From Deltaproteobacteria bacterium (GTDB taxonomy: Bacteria > Desulfobacterota_B > Binatia > UBA9968), in NCBI GenBank assembly GCA_005879255.1, contig VBKY01000069.1, forward strand, positions 1 to 8,126: a stretch of DNA of 8,126 nt, written 5' to 3'. Shown piece by piece: positions 7,732 to 8,126 of the stretch. The translations under genes and the position numbers were made by a program. Positions within the stretch are counted from its first letter, which is position 1, and each line of letters begins with the position of its first letter. The notes under the pieces are model-generated. The model had not been told where the DNA came from. It saw nothing but the letters and a program-made list of their open reading frames with translations, and did not search any database.

Positions 7732-7739
7732 CACCTCCT
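7732..7739 (-). promoter_or_regulatory. Ribosome binding site for the transposase
   Basis: The minus strand reads AGGAGGTG, a near-perfect anti-16S match. The GGAGG core ends 7 nt before ATG 7726, which makes translation initiation unusually strong for a transposase. Confidence 0.8.
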
Positions 7740-7812
7740 CGGTGATTCCTGATGGCTTACCCTAACATGAAAAATACCTGCCCTGATTGGGAAAATCCGT
7801 TACGCTATTAAA

Positions 7813-7832
7813 TTACTTACGGATCAAGGTCC
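7813..7832 (-). repeat. Candidate right terminal inverted repeat of the IS
   Basis: Partner of 6097-6116, 17 of 20 matching. It lies 86 bp upstream of the transposase start. It overlaps a small hairpin, acgga-tcaagg-tccgt (7819-7834). Confidence 0.5.
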
Positions 7833-7834
7833 GT

Positions 7835-7852
7835 TCAAACGTTTGACGTTTG
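7835..7852. repeat. 12-bp palindrome with overlapping 7-bp tandem repeat next to the IS end
   Basis: tcaaacgtttga (7835-7846) is a perfect palindrome, and acgtttg is repeated in tandem at 7839-7845 and 7846-7852. It lies just outside the candidate right end of the IS. It could be an operator for a regulator, part of the insertion target, or chance. The rest of 7853-8000 shows only a small hairpin, tgagcga/tcgctca (7929-7949), and no convincing gene. Confidence 0.5.
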
Positions 7853-8000
7853 CCTAGTACCTCTATGATATTTCGAGAAGCAACCCGGTCATCCGCGTTG
7901 AAAATGTGGGGTGGTTGTCAGGTGTTAGTGAGCGAGGACGCTTCGCTCATGACTTTGGCCGCGACCCGCATTGCGCGCCGGACTCGCGAAAGAAGCGATC

Positions 8001-8126
8001 GTGATTCCTCCGTTGGATGAGTATGGGTGCCTGCCTGAAGGCATTCACGACAGCACGATCGACGAAGCGGCGGGCCGGTTCGGTGTCTTTCAGACCAGCG
8101 ATCGTCGTTTGCAGCTGTGGGCCAAA
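8001..8126 (+). CDS. DUF6932-like protein, N-terminal fragment (runs off the window)
   Basis: The first 42 codons of a plus-strand gene that continues past the right edge. With GTG at 8001 the protein starts (M)IPPLDEYGCLPEGIHDSTID, then AAGRFGVFQTSDRRLQLWAK. This matches the N-terminal pattern I remember for the DUF6932 group: IPPLDE.G.LP.GIH followed by RFG.FQ.SDRR. From memory, those proteins are about 150-180 residues and carry a GSF...DIDL nucleotidyltransferase-like motif further on, which is outside this window. The ribosome binding site is weak (AAAGAAG), and the frame is open back to 7953 with a possible TTG at 7971, so the start is inferred from the conserved N-terminus. It is divergent from the insertion sequence and unrelated to the cupin cluster. 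Confidence 0.65.
   Translation, partial: MIPPLDEYGCLPEGIHDSTIDEAAGRFGVFQTSDRRLQLWAK

Larger units (their letters stand above)
6097..7832 (-). mobile_element. IS1380-family insertion sequence, candidate full element
   Basis: About 1.74 kb carrying one intact transposase gene on the minus strand. The proposed ends are imperfect terminal inverted repeats: ggtccttaatccgtaggtaa (6097-6116) against ttacttacggatcaaggtcc (7813-7832), 17 of 20 positions matching as reverse complements. The length fits the IS1380 family. I see no clear 4-5 bp target duplication at these borders (gcgcc on the left, gttca on the right), so the exact ends are uncertain; loss of the duplication or slightly different ends are both possible. 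The element points toward the cupin cluster. Confidence 0.55.

Noticed and set aside
6217..7789. CAATCAGG / CCTGATTG as alternative IS ends
   Set aside because: Only 8 bp match without gaps, and the flanks give no target duplication; the 17/20 repeats at 6097-6116 and 7813-7832 are much stronger.
7865..8020. Possible 51-codon plus-strand gene starting at ATG 7865
   Set aside because: No ribosome binding site, no recognisable motif, and it overlaps the DUF6932-like start in another frame.

Overview
The window comes from a bacterial chromosome with moderately high GC, probably an uncultured lineage. The evidence is bacterial: strong Shine-Dalgarno sites, tight gene spacing on one strand, an IS1380-type insertion sequence, and dyad-rich intergenic repeats of a kind often seen in environmental genomes. 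The phylum cannot be fixed from sequence alone. The Cdc48/p97-type ATPase is typical of archaea and eukaryotes but also occurs sporadically in bacteria.

Layout. Everything from 54 to 7726 is read on the minus strand, so transcription runs right to left. From upstream to downstream: an IS1380-family transposase (7726-6323) inside a candidate element bounded by imperfect 20-bp inverted repeats (about 6097-7832); bicupin A (6018-4903); a 163-bp gap filled by an inverted repeat of ATCCTC-like units; bicupin B (4739-3594); 6 bp later bicupin C (3587-2466); a 282-bp gap holding a perfect 20-bp palindrome and a second long imperfect inverted repeat; then a two-ring AAA+ ATPase of the Cdc48/VAT type (2183-54). 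At the right edge the plus strand begins a DUF6932-like gene (8001 to beyond the window).

How the genes may work together. The three bicupins are paralogues of the gentisate/salicylate 1,2-dioxygenase-like group. A and B have a three-histidine site in the N-terminal cupin and a three-histidine-plus-glutamate site in the C-terminal cupin. C has lost all three N-terminal histidines but keeps the C-terminal site. This suggests A and B are catalytic and C is a specialised or partner subunit, acting on an aromatic or similar small molecule that I cannot name. The ATPase follows on the same strand and may be co-transcribed, but no functional link is shown. Its D1 ring is intact, while D2 carries Gln in place of the Walker B Glu.

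The points most worth a second look are the natural D2 Walker B substitution, the graded loss of metal sites across the tandem bicupins, and the insertion sequence pointing into the cupin operon just upstream of its first gene.
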